This document shows, one piece after another, positions 24,778 to 32,322 of a stretch of 34,520 bases of DNA (within the stretch, counting starts at the first letter, position 1; every line of letters begins with the position of its first letter). The DNA is taken from the NCBI RefSeq assembly GCF_000236035.1, contig NZ_JH393260.1, positions 54,952 through 89,471 of the forward strand. Reading direction: 5' to 3'. Both the position numbers and the translations under genes were made by a program. The notes below the pieces were generated by a model. It did not search any database. It was not told where the DNA came from and saw nothing but the letters and a program-made list of their open reading frames with translations. This DNA is from Vreelandella boliviensis LC1. GTDB taxonomy: Bacteria; Pseudomonadota; Gammaproteobacteria; Pseudomonadales; Halomonadaceae.

Positions 24778-25145
24778 GGCAAGGCACGAGCAAGGCTTAC
24801 AGCGGCACACAGCGGCTATATGGAACGGTTGCCAGGGGGCACGCCCTATCAGAGCGCCGCACCCTACGGCGCGTTGTCCCCCACCCGCCTGCGGAGTTCG
24901 CTTGTGGGGCAATTCTTCATGCACCACACAAAATGGGCCAAAGCCCGCTATTGCTGGGCTGTTGGCGGGTTTTGGGTGCATGGGAGTCATGCGTTTTCAT
25001 GCGGAAATATCAAATTCAGCTACTTAGATTTTTGTCAAAGATAGAAATACATCAATAAATATGGCAAGTTAATTAAAATCAATTCCAAGAAACTCCCAAC
25101 TATACCTGTTTGTTCTAGAAGATTAAATTTGAAGGAGGGTAAGAC
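24778..25145. other. Structured GC-rich spacer and KAP gene leader
   Basis: No supported gene. 24833-24885 folds with GGGGG (24835-24839) against CCCCC (24878-24882) and GCGCCG (24854-24859) against CGGCGC (24867-24872). 24919-24981 folds with ATGCACC/GGTGCAT, CAAAA/TTTTG and AGCCC/GGGCT nested in register. From about 25000 the sequence turns AT-rich. A weak TTGTCA (25032) lies upstream, and the ribosome site GAAGGAGGG lies at 25131-25139, before the KAP gene. Confidence 0.55.
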
Positions 25146-28100
25146 ATGAATGCCTCAAGTGACTATTTAAATAAAAAGAAAAGCTTTCAGCTTGAGGCTC
25201 CTGAGTCACAAGATTTGTTTCAGGGGAAAGGGCATGAAAATGCAGCAAATGGAATGCTCGGTGTTATCAGAGACAATGAAGATGTTCACATAATAGGTGT
25301 TGAAGGAGAGTTGGGTGCAGGTAAAAGTACGGTTATAAAAATACTCGAAAGAAAACTAGATTCTGAAAAATATAAATTTATTTACTTTGATGCAGATAGA
25401 TATCAATACTCATCTACTAAAGCGGCGTTCGTGAAAGTTTTTTATAACAAGCTAAGAAATATAGCTAAAGAAGGTAGCGCTGATGCTATAGATATAGCAA
25501 AAAACAAGGCGTTAGGGTATCACGTGGAGTATACAAAACGTACTAATAGCTCAATGAGTCCTTATGTTATAGCATTTTTGGGAGTGACCTACCTTTTTTT
25601 AAGAAATATAAAGGAAAGTGTGGAGATAACATACTCTTCATTCGTTAATATGGGAAACGGTAATGCTTCTTTTATAATTGAGGATTTTTTGACAGTAGCT
25701 TTTTCACTATCACCCTTGGCTTTATGGCTAGCAGTTAAACTTCGAAATAAAATAAAAGAGGGTTCAGAAGAAATAACTTTCGGAAATATCTTTAAAAGAA
25801 ATAGTGATGATAGGATCAGTGAAGTATTTGAAGTTAGTAAAGAAGTTGGAAGCTTTGAGTTAAAGGAAGCCTTTAGTGTTTTTTCAAAATCAATACCTAT
25901 TGATAAAACAATTATTCTAGTTATTGACAATATCGACAGAGTTGATCCAGAAAAGGCGAAAGAGGTGTGGAGTGATTTAGACATATTTACTTCCATAAGT
26001 AATGAGAGAATAAAGGTTATACTTCCTTATTCTGAGGATCATCTTGCAAAATCAATAAGTCCTAATGTCATCGAGGGTAAAGAATATATCGCTAAGCGGT
26101 TGCCGGTAGTTTTCCGAGCGCCACCAATTGTAACAGCTGGTTGGCGTGAACAGTTTTATATATATTGGGACCAAACCCTAGGTGAAGTTAAAAACTCTGA
26201 TAAATGTGCTGAGCTAATTGACGTTTGGAGAGATGGGCAGTCGCAAATTACCCCTAGGACACTGAAGAAGCACATTAATGATATATGTTGTACTATTAAA
26301 GGTAATGTTGCTGATCTTGAATGTGCTGTAGCATGCACTGCATATTTGCTAGCAGTCCAGAAGTATAATGTTAAGCTCAACTTGTTGCTCACTACCGAAA
26401 ATATTAAAATAGATGATAAAGTTCTAGAGAGAAAAATATTAGCTACGAGACGAGTTTTAAACTCTTTGTACACAGTGGATGAGTGGACTGAAATAATAGC
26501 GTGTATACACTATCAGACTAATAAAGATATTGCTCGTAGTGAGCTTCTTTATGAGCCAATTTCTCAAGCTATTAGCAGTTATAATGCTGAAGAAATATTG
26601 AGTCTTTCAGCTATTTTTGGTTTTGATGTTTTTTTTCAAAAAGCAATTAATAGCTATGACTCAAGAGAAATGGTTAAGTTAGCAAGCTTTGTTTTAGAAA
26701 GCGAGTCAAATAAGAAGAAAGAATGGTTGTTGGAATGGTTGCCTAAAATAAATGTAAAAACAAAAATGGAATCTGTACCAGAAGACTTTGATCAAAAATA
26801 TGTTGAGTCAGCTAGAAACCTGGTTGAATCTGATTATGAATTAAACCTAAGATTAATAAACGATGGTATTGTCCGTGCTGTAACACTAATCAAAAAAGAT
26901 GATCGTTCAAGAGATCAGAACCTCCAAGAGTTATATTTGTATTCTCGGGTTGAGGGTTTCATGCCTCAAGCTATTGTCGATTGTGATGCTGAAATTTTTG
27001 TTAATAATGTATGGCCTAGTCGGTCTTCTTTGGAAGACTGGGATCTTAATAAAATAAAATTTAATAGAGATAAGATTTCTAAGATAGTCAGTTCTGCAGT
27101 CAAAATAAACTTGGAAGATAAATCTTTTGTTGAAATATTTAGATGGTTAATGCCAAAGCACTATATAGGGCATATTGATTATCAGGATAGTGATAGCCCT
27201 TCCTCTGATCTTAAGTTAGATATCGGTAGTGTTGGTGAAACCGGCGTTTTTTTAATGGCTTACTACCAGAATTTGTATGAGAGCACAACCCTGGAAAAAA
27301 TAGTTATTAACCTGAAAAATGGAACACTTAAAGGCGGCCTTGATCAGTGGACTGCATTGTTACTGCTATTGGCTTCCTCTGGAGGTCAATATAACACAAC
27401 GATTAATCACCGTGAGCCAAACAAGCAGCCGAAAAAATACTCTTTTAAGAATATTGTCGATGAAATGGTTGTTGAGAATCCAGGGTATAAAAACTATATG
27501 AACTCTTTTTTGAGGTTCTCTAGGTCATTTGATGATCTTGTCAGTAGTTTTAAAAATTCAGAGATAAAGTCGTATCTGTCTCCATTTGTTAAAGATATTG
27601 TGTGTGATAAACAGGTATTTCGTTTAGATATAAATGATTTTATCTCAAGTGAGAAATATGGTTTGCTATCTGGGTCACATGAAGATTTAGATGGTGATGT
27701 TGTTTTGCTATTTTTAAATGGCTGGTCGAGATTTTTAAATATAAATCTACTCGAATCTTCTAAAGTGTTTATTGATGACATAATTGAATCATCTAATGAT
27801 GTCTGGAAAAAAAGGCTCAGGATGGCTTTTGAAGATCGCTGTGTAAATTCGGATGATGCTGATGGTTTGATTCAAAATCCTTCAATTAATGAGGTAAGAG
27901 TCGTTGAATGGTTAAGTGGTTCTTCTTATGTGTCAAAGTCTTCCTCTGAGTTGAGAGATTTAATTGAGAAGTTTATTAATAACCTAGACCAAGAAAAGAT
28001 CAAAAGCCCTTCCAGTCTGGGAAACTGGCTGGAGTTGATGTTTAGTATTTTACACAAAAATACTAAAGGAGCACTGTTGAGGTTTTTGCAAGCAAAGTTT

Positions 28101-28403
28101 ATGGAAAAGACTACAAGTAATTTAGAAAGGTTTTTTATAATTGAAAGTTTTCCGAATGATTTAATGCTTGAAAAAGCAGAGTCAGACTCTGCAATAGATA
28201 TTTGTATTTTTTTGGTAGACCAAGCTGAAAGGGAAAGTGTATTAAAATGGCTTGATGATCAACAATGGCATCTCGACGATTGGAGTGATGAGCAAGTAAA
28301 TCATTTGGTGGAAGCAATGCAAAAGCATAGTGATGTTTTTAATTTTGAAAAAATTAAATCAAATACAGTGATTCAAAAAAAATTAAAAAAGGAAAAAAAA
28401 TAA
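25146..28403 (+). CDS. KAP-family P-loop NTPase with two membrane segments
   Basis: KAP NTPases belong to the STAND-like side of P-loop NTPases, often with membrane helices inserted inside the NTPase domain. Several are linked with phage exclusion (PifA-type) and defence islands. Seen in 1085 residues: Walker A GELGAGKST (54-62), two hydrophobic segments inserted after it (about 137-153 and 181-199), and Walker B TIILVIDNIDRVD (255-267, D261/D264). A sensor-like LPYSEDHLAKSI and a region with TPRTLKKHINDI follow. The last 650 residues are helical, AT-rich in codons and unlike any domain I recognise. A strong GAAGGAGGG precedes the ATG. Base composition is clearly lower in GC than the flanks, a sign of transfer. 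The NTPase call is firm; a defence role is inference. Confidence 0.85.
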   Translation: MNASSDYLNKKKSFQLEAPESQDLFQGKGHENAANGMLGVIRDNEDVHIIGVEGELGAGKSTVIKILERKLDSEKYKFIYFDADRYQYSSTKAAFVKVFYNKLRNIAKEGSADAIDIAKNKALGYHVEYTKRTNSSMSPYVIAFLGVTYLFLRNIKESVEITYSSFVNMGNGNASFIIEDFLTVAFSLSPLALWLAVKLRNKIKEGSEEITFGNIFKRNSDDRISEVFEVSKEVGSFELKEAFSVFSKSIPIDKTIILVIDNIDRVDPEKAKEVWSDLDIFTSISNERIKVILPYSEDHLAKSISPNVIEGKEYIAKRLPVVFRAPPIVTAGWREQFYIYWDQTLGEVKNSDKCAELIDVWRDGQSQITPRTLKKHINDICCTIKGNVADLECAVACTAYLLAVQKYNVKLNLLLTTENIKIDDKVLERKILATRRVLNSLYTVDEWTEIIACIHYQTNKDIARSELLYEPISQAISSYNAEEILSLSAIFGFDVFFQKAINSYDSREMVKLASFVLESESNKKKEWLLEWLPKINVKTKMESVPEDFDQKYVESARNLVESDYELNLRLINDGIVRAVTLIKKDDRSRDQNLQELYLYSRVEGFMPQAIVDCDAEIFVNNVWPSRSSLEDWDLNKIKFNRDKISKIVSSAVKINLEDKSFVEIFRWLMPKHYIGHIDYQDSDSPSSDLKLDIGSVGETGVFLMAYYQNLYESTTLEKIVINLKNGTLKGGLDQWTALLLLLASSGGQYNTTINHREPNKQPKKYSFKNIVDEMVVENPGYKNYMNSFLRFSRSFDDLVSSFKNSEIKSYLSPFVKDIVCDKQVFRLDINDFISSEKYGLLSGSHEDLDGDVVLLFLNGWSRFLNINLLESSKVFIDDIIESSNDVWKKRLRMAFEDRCVNSDDADGLIQNPSINEVRVVEWLSGSSYVSKSSSELRDLIEKFINNLDQEKIKSPSSLGNWLELMFSILHKNTKGALLRFLQAKFMEKTTSNLERFFIIESFPNDLMLEKAESDSAIDICIFLVDQAERESVLKWLDDQQWHLDDWSDEQVNHLVEAMQKHSDVFNFEKIKSNTVIQKKLKKEKK

Positions 28404-28933
28404 TCTAATTAAATGTTTTTTGCCCATCCTATAAGTCAAAGGGAAGGTATTGACGCATCAACACTTGGAAAATGTCTTAAAACTCGGCTCCATGTAGTAA
28501 ATCTAGGGTTTTAAACTACCCGCTGAAAGTGGGAGGCCAGAACTGGCGCCTTTTCTGCTTTACTGATCAAAGTGAAGCAGAGAATGTGCTACCAACGATT
28601 TATCCAAATTCGACGGTACTAGTTTCTTACTTGTAATAGAATAGATATGAGCCAGAGACAGGCCGTCAATCTTGACATTCATAATATCTTTAAGCCTTGT
28701 GTTGCATTCATAATGCGACCACTGATTGCTATGAGCCTTAGCCATCTCAGCTCCGAGGCAATGACCGTCGTTATAGAGCCTGGAATTGACTAAAACGCAT
28801 ATCCACCCACCTTTCAATATTATCTTTATGCGGCAGCGTAAGAGGTGCAGGCCAGGGCAGAGTGGCGGTTTCATATCTTCTTTCATCGTCATAGGCATCT
28901 TAAAACAAATATCCAAGAATATTGGTATACGCA
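28404..28933. other. AT-rich region downstream of the KAP gene
   Basis: Nothing firmly coding. Two small hairpins at 28519-28550 (CCCGC/GTGGG; GCCAG-AA-CTGGC, 28536-28547) lead into TTTTC at 28551 and may terminate the KAP transcript. A minus-strand frame at 28560-28934 is listed separately. Confidence 0.45.
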
Positions 28934-28934
28934 T
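28560..28934 (-). CDS. Hypothetical protein, doubtful
   Basis: A 124-residue frame on the minus strand with several in-frame ATGs (28934, 28898, 28892 and others) and no convincing ribosome site. The last 75 residues (from about SRLYNDGH to LLHFDQ) look like ordinary soluble protein. The N-terminal 50 are Cys/Pro/Ile-rich and poor in protein-like pattern. It may be the C-terminal remnant of a lost gene or chance. Not recognised. Confidence 0.25.
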   Translation of the reverse strand: MRIPIFLDICFKMPMTMKEDMKPPLCPGLHLLRCRIKIILKGGWICVLVNSRLYNDGHCLGAEMAKAHSNQWSHYECNTRLKDIMNVKIDGLSLAHIYSITSKKLVPSNLDKSLVAHSLLHFDQ

Positions 28935-29020
28935 TGGTATATTGTTTTATATTGAATTTAATAAATTTTATATAAAATAATAGGTTATGGATTGTTTATA
29001 GCTCCTGCCAGGGACGCCAT
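28922..29020 (+). repeat. Right attachment junction of second island segment
   Basis: CTCCTGCCAGGGACGCCAT (29002-29020) is identical to the tRNA-Arg 3' end. Upstream, TTGGTAT occurs at 28922 and again at 28934, 12 bases apart, followed by TTTTATATT and AT-rich sequence. This matches the layout before the 24314 junction and suggests integrase arm-binding sites. Confidence 0.85.
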
Positions 29021-29151
29021 TCGCCTCGCTCGCTTTGCTTTTACATCCGTTCTACGCCTACATTTTTGCGACGGTTCCCCAAGGGCTGTGCGCATCAGGT
29101 ATGCTCTTCGCTTGCCCTTCACACGGCTGACCATTGCCAAGGAAGTTACCC

Positions 29152-29640
29152 ATGTTTTCCACAAAACGCGTTGCCATTAAGTTGCTCATTGTTATGTTTG
29201 CGCTTATGCCGACCACGCTGTTGGCTCAGGATGCCCATATTGGCAGCGTGCGTACGGAGTTCAAACTGCTTGGCCCGAATAACACCATTGAAGTGGAGCG
29301 CTTCGATGACCCGAAGGTTGAGGGAATCTCCTGTTATCTCTCTTACTCACAGATTGGCGGAATTTCCGGTGCGGTGGGGCTGGCTGAGGAAGCCAGTGAG
29401 GCTAGCGTGGCGTGTCGGCAGACGGGGGAGATTGTCTTTGATCCTGCTGAAGTCGATGAGCAAGAAGTGGTGTTTACCCAGCGGCGCTCGGCGCTTTTCA
29501 AGAATATGCGCGTCGTTCGCATGCATGACGCCGAAACACAGACCTTTATATACCTGACCTACAGCACCAAGCTGGTAGACGGCTCGCCTAAAAATGCGAT
29601 TACTGCTGTCCACTACGGTGAGTTAGGAGGCGGGCAATAA
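29152..29640 (+). CDS. creA: CreA family periplasmic protein
   Basis: Small exported protein of unknown function, conserved in proteobacteria. The 162 residues begin with a signal peptide (KRVAIKLLIVMFALMPTTLLAQ) and align with E. coli CreA: IGSVRTEFKLLGPN, VERFDDPKVEGISCYLS, GGISGAVGLAEEASEASVAC, VFTQRRSALFKNMRVVR and DGSPKNAITAV. The ATG at 29152 has AAGGAA about 8 bases before it; an in-frame ATG at 29134 would lengthen the leader. First chromosomal gene beyond the island junction, 131 bases on. Confidence 0.93.
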   Translation: MFSTKRVAIKLLIVMFALMPTTLLAQDAHIGSVRTEFKLLGPNNTIEVERFDDPKVEGISCYLSYSQIGGISGAVGLAEEASEASVACRQTGEIVFDPAEVDEQEVVFTQRRSALFKNMRVVRMHDAETQTFIYLTYSTKLVDGSPKNAITAVHYGELGGGQ

Positions 29641-29655
29641 TTGACGTGTGGGTGC

Positions 29656-30228
29656 CTAGCGAGGATGGCCGAGTGTTTGTGTCCAGTAGGATGAATAGCG
29701 CGACTCCGAATCCTCGGTGTTTGCCATGCCCATCTCGGTGAAGGCGTCATTCATGATGTTGCGGCAGTGGCCGGGGCTGTCTAGCCAGCCTTCTACCACG
29801 GCGGAAACAGAGGCGTGGCCAGCGGCGATATTTTCCCCTACGGCTTGCCACAGGTAATCCTGATTGCCTACTCGTTGCTCGATACCTGCACCATTCGGGT
29901 CGGTATGGCTAAAGTAGTCGTTCTCGGCCATGTCCTGGGAGTGGCTCTTGGCCGCTGCTTCAAGTTTGCAGCTCCATGTTAATGACTCCACGGCCGCAAA
30001 CTGCTGGTCGCCGCATTGTCGCGCCTGGCTACGCGCTTCGTTGACCAGTGACAACATTGCCTGCTGCTGATCATTGAGTTCGCATTCACCCTGACGGTTA
30101 GCATCATCTTTCTGGGACTGATCATTGGCCCAAGCCCCGGCCGAAGCCAGGAGCATGATGACCATTAGACTGGAAAGCGCCCCTGCAGCGGGGCGCTTTG
30201 GAAGGAGGTTACCCACCGAACTTTTCAT
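29656..30228 (-). CDS. CAP-domain (SCP/PR-1) secreted protein
   Basis: CAP-superfamily proteins are secreted and bind lipids or act as proteases in some cases; the bacterial role is usually unknown. Signal peptide: basic start MKSSVGNLLPKRP, hydrophobic core LSSLMVIMLLASAGAWA, mature from about N36. The CAP domain shows LVNEARSQARQCG, LTWSCKLEAAAKSHSQDMAENDYFSHTDPNG, GENIAAG, VEGWLDSPGHCRNIMND and a C-terminal YWTQTLG. I choose the Met at 30228 because it gives a proper signal peptide. It overlaps the preceding gene by 20 bases. A strong terminator-like hairpin falls within codons 10-19, so a start at 30165 cannot be excluded. Confidence 0.85.
   Translation of the reverse strand: MKSSVGNLLPKRPAAGALSSLMVIMLLASAGAWANDQSQKDDANRQGECELNDQQQAMLSLVNEARSQARQCGDQQFAAVESLTWSCKLEAAAKSHSQDMAENDYFSHTDPNGAGIEQRVGNQDYLWQAVGENIAAGHASVSAVVEGWLDSPGHCRNIMNDAFTEMGMANTEDSESRYSSYWTQTLGHPR
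30174..30199 (-). terminator. Terminator-like hairpin inside the CAP gene's signal region
   Basis: On the minus strand AAAGCGCCCC and GGGGCGCTTT form a perfect 10-bp stem around a 6-base loop, ending in TTT. It lies 10 bases past the stop of the preceding minus-strand gene, the usual place for its terminator, yet inside the reading frame of the CAP protein. Confidence 0.7.
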
Positions 30229-30697
30229 TCTCGCCAAGGTTCGGGGTAGTGTCCTTTTTGAGGTTGGCTTTGGCGATTTCGTAGAGCTGGAACGTCTTGC
30301 TCTCTTTGGCTTTCCAGTGTTCACCCATGTGCACTTTGATTTCTAGAAGGGCGACATCTGTGTCGTCTTTGCCTTCAGGGAACCAGGCAGCGATGAAGGG
30401 GTTCCAGTATTTCTCGATCAGTTCACGGTTATCGGTAAGCTTGGCTTTGCCCGATAGCGAAACGTAGACGCCATCTTCCTGATCGGAGAAACTAAGGCAT
30501 ACATCTTGGTCGCTTTGGGTTTCAAACACCTTTTCGGCACTACGGCGGGTGAAGAACCACAGGGTGCCGTCGTACTCATCTTGCACCAGGTGCATTGGCC
30601 GCGCTCGGGGCGTATCGTTATCCAACGTTACTAGCATGCCGACTTTGATATCTTTGATCATCTTCCAGATCTTCTGCTTATGTTCCGGGCTGGACAT
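30209..30697 (-). CDS. Pyridoxamine 5'-phosphate oxidase-fold protein (general stress protein 26-like)
   Basis: Split-barrel flavin-binding fold; members of this group bind FMN or FAD and are linked with stress responses, with no fixed substrate. The 162 residues show KIWKMIKDIKVGMLVTLD, RARPMHLVQDEYDGTLWFFT, VCLSFSDQEDGVYVSLSGKA, WNPFIAAWFPEGKDD and LLEIKVHMGEHW, which is the order of this family. The ATG at 30697 has AAGGAG about 9 bases upstream. A longer frame to 30763 has no ribosome site. Confidence 0.9.
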   Translation of the reverse strand: MSSPEHKQKIWKMIKDIKVGMLVTLDNDTPRARPMHLVQDEYDGTLWFFTRRSAEKVFETQSDQDVCLSFSDQEDGVYVSLSGKAKLTDNRELIEKYWNPFIAAWFPEGKDDTDVALLEIKVHMGEHWKAKESKTFQLYEIAKANLKKDTTPNLGENEKFGG

Positions 30698-30934
30698 AGC
30701 GTCACACTCCTTATGAATTCGATAATGACCATATGAATTGGGTACTGAATAAGCCATAGACAATGCTTGTACATCGAAGATGGCTAGCTACAGCCTAGCT
30801 ACCATTTTCGACATCAGCAAATGCACTATTGAATAAACATGCATCTTCTCAGGTGACGTCCCGCTTGATGTGTTCCCGGTTACTCACCAGAATCAAAATG
30901 ACGGCTAACGATATGGTCAGGGAGGGAGGTTTTA

Positions 30935-31189
30935 ATGCTAATAGGTTCTATATGTCGCCACTGCCCAATCATGGCTTTAATGCTGCTCGGTGGTTGTGCC
31001 ACGGGCGTGGGTGACCCTCATTCTCAAAATCAGATGACCCAATACGCTGCTGAATACTGTAGAAGCGTCGGTGGAGAGAATGAAATTCGCGAAAGCAGCC
31101 TAGGCACTGGTCGTTATTGCCGCCTGCCTGATGGCCGGGTTGAAAATGAGTGGCAGTTGTACCGTAAGGAGCACCTTGAGAATAACTAG
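30935..31189 (+). CDS. DUF333 lipoprotein
   Basis: 84-residue predicted lipoprotein: hydrophobic stretch then lipobox LLGGC (Cys21), so an Lgt substrate. The mature part carries the DUF333 pattern with paired Cys: YCRSVGGENEIRESS...GRYCRLPDGRVENEWQLYR. Function unknown; related short proteins in enterobacteria are listed as YoaF-like. GGAGGGAGGT lies 4 bases before the ATG at 30935. Confidence 0.88.
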   Translation: MLIGSICRHCPIMALMLLGGCATGVGDPHSQNQMTQYAAEYCRSVGGENEIRESSLGTGRYCRLPDGRVENEWQLYRKEHLENN

Positions 31190-31496
31190 CCGTCACCTTA
31201 TTCCCAACTCTACGATGACATGATATGGCTCGCTTTGGGAAAATTCTGAACAGCCACTTGTTTATGCGGAACTATTGACCACCATGGTTGGCGATCTAAA
31301 CTAAATGAGCTTATGGCAAAGTCGATAACTATTACAAACAACGTATGGAAGGAGAACCTTCAATACCCCATAAACCAACTCTGCGGCCGCTATGTGCGGC
31401 CTTCGCTTCTGCGGTGATCGAAGGTGGGCTCAAACTCCTTTTTAATGATAGCGACGATGAATGAAGGATGAAATGTGTCCCACACGGAGTGCGGGG
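31190..31496. other. Convergent intergenic region
   Basis: 307 bases with no supported gene. Two small dyads are seen: GGCCGC (31385-31390) with GCGGCC (31396-31401), and CCCACAC (31479-31485) with GTGCGGG (31489-31495, one G-T) just past the hutC stop. Neither has a T tract. Confidence 0.5.
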
Positions 31497-32252
31497 TCAG
31501 CCAGCATGCGAGGTCGCATCAACTGAGTAGCGGCTACCCAGGCGATAGCGCATGGAGGGATGGAGAAATTTAACGTAGGTGACGACTCTTGAGGCACTCC
31601 AGGTGCGACGCATAAGTGCTAAGCAGGGTTCGTTTGCATCAATATCTAGCGCTTTGGCATCTTCTTCCGAGGGTAATAGCGCATCAACGATATGCTCTAT
31701 TTCGTCTACTGGGATGGTGTTCAATAAGTAGCGTGAAGGTTGCAAGGTGTCATCAAACAGCTGGTGGATAAAATCGGGTGCCATGGCAGGCGAAACGTAG
31801 CGATCCTCGAGCTGTACAGCGAGATCTTCCTCGTAGTGTACACAGCGCAGGTGGTAGACCGAGCTACCGGTGGTTAGCTCAAGTGCTGAGGCAATGGCAA
31901 ACGGTGCGGCTACTCGACCGAGTTCGAGTACTTCGCAATGGTAACGATGGCCACGGGAGGCTATTTCATCTGCAATATTGGCTATTTGCAATAAATTGGA
32001 GTGTGGTTTGCGCTCAGCTATAAAGGTACCTACACCGCTGGTACGTTCTAAGAAACCCTCGTTAGTCAGTTCTCTCAACGCCCGATTTATCGTCATGCGC
32101 GACATGCCAAGCTCATTAACCAATTGATTTTCTGATGGAATCATGTCGCCAGGTTTCCAAAAACCTGAGGCGGTGCGTTCCAATACAAACTGTTTGGCCT
32201 GTAAATAGAGTGCTTTTGGTGCGGTGACGCTATCGGTGCCGGATTTTTTCAT
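31497..32252 (-). CDS. hutC: GntR/HutC-family transcriptional regulator
   Basis: HutC represses histidine-utilisation genes and is released by urocanate. The 251 residues hold an N-terminal winged helix-turn-helix (about 14-82: MIPSENQLVNELGMSRMTINRALRELTNEGFLERTSGVGTF) and a C-terminal UTRA ligand domain (about 95-240, with YHLRCVHYEEDLAVQLEDRYVSP). GGAG sits about 6 bases upstream of the ATG. It follows hisC by 70 bases, last in the ABC-hisC-hutC run. A TGACGTCA palindrome at 32289-32296 lies upstream. HutC specifically, rather than another UTRA regulator, is likely but not certain. Confidence 0.88.
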   Translation of the reverse strand: MKKSGTDSVTAPKALYLQAKQFVLERTASGFWKPGDMIPSENQLVNELGMSRMTINRALRELTNEGFLERTSGVGTFIAERKPHSNLLQIANIADEIASRGHRYHCEVLELGRVAAPFAIASALELTTGSSVYHLRCVHYEEDLAVQLEDRYVSPAMAPDFIHQLFDDTLQPSRYLLNTIPVDEIEHIVDALLPSEEDAKALDIDANEPCLALMRRTWSASRVVTYVKFLHPSMRYRLGSRYSVDATSHAG

Positions 32253-32322
32253 CCACTACTCCAGTTATGGCTTAGAGCTAGTCGCTATTGACGTCATAAT
32301 AAGGCAATCAGCTAGGGCTAGG

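Noticed and set aside
24611..25058. Overlapping plus-strand frames through the structured spacer before the KAP gene
   Set aside because: Three frames compete, none has a ribosome site, and composition follows the hairpins rather than codon use.
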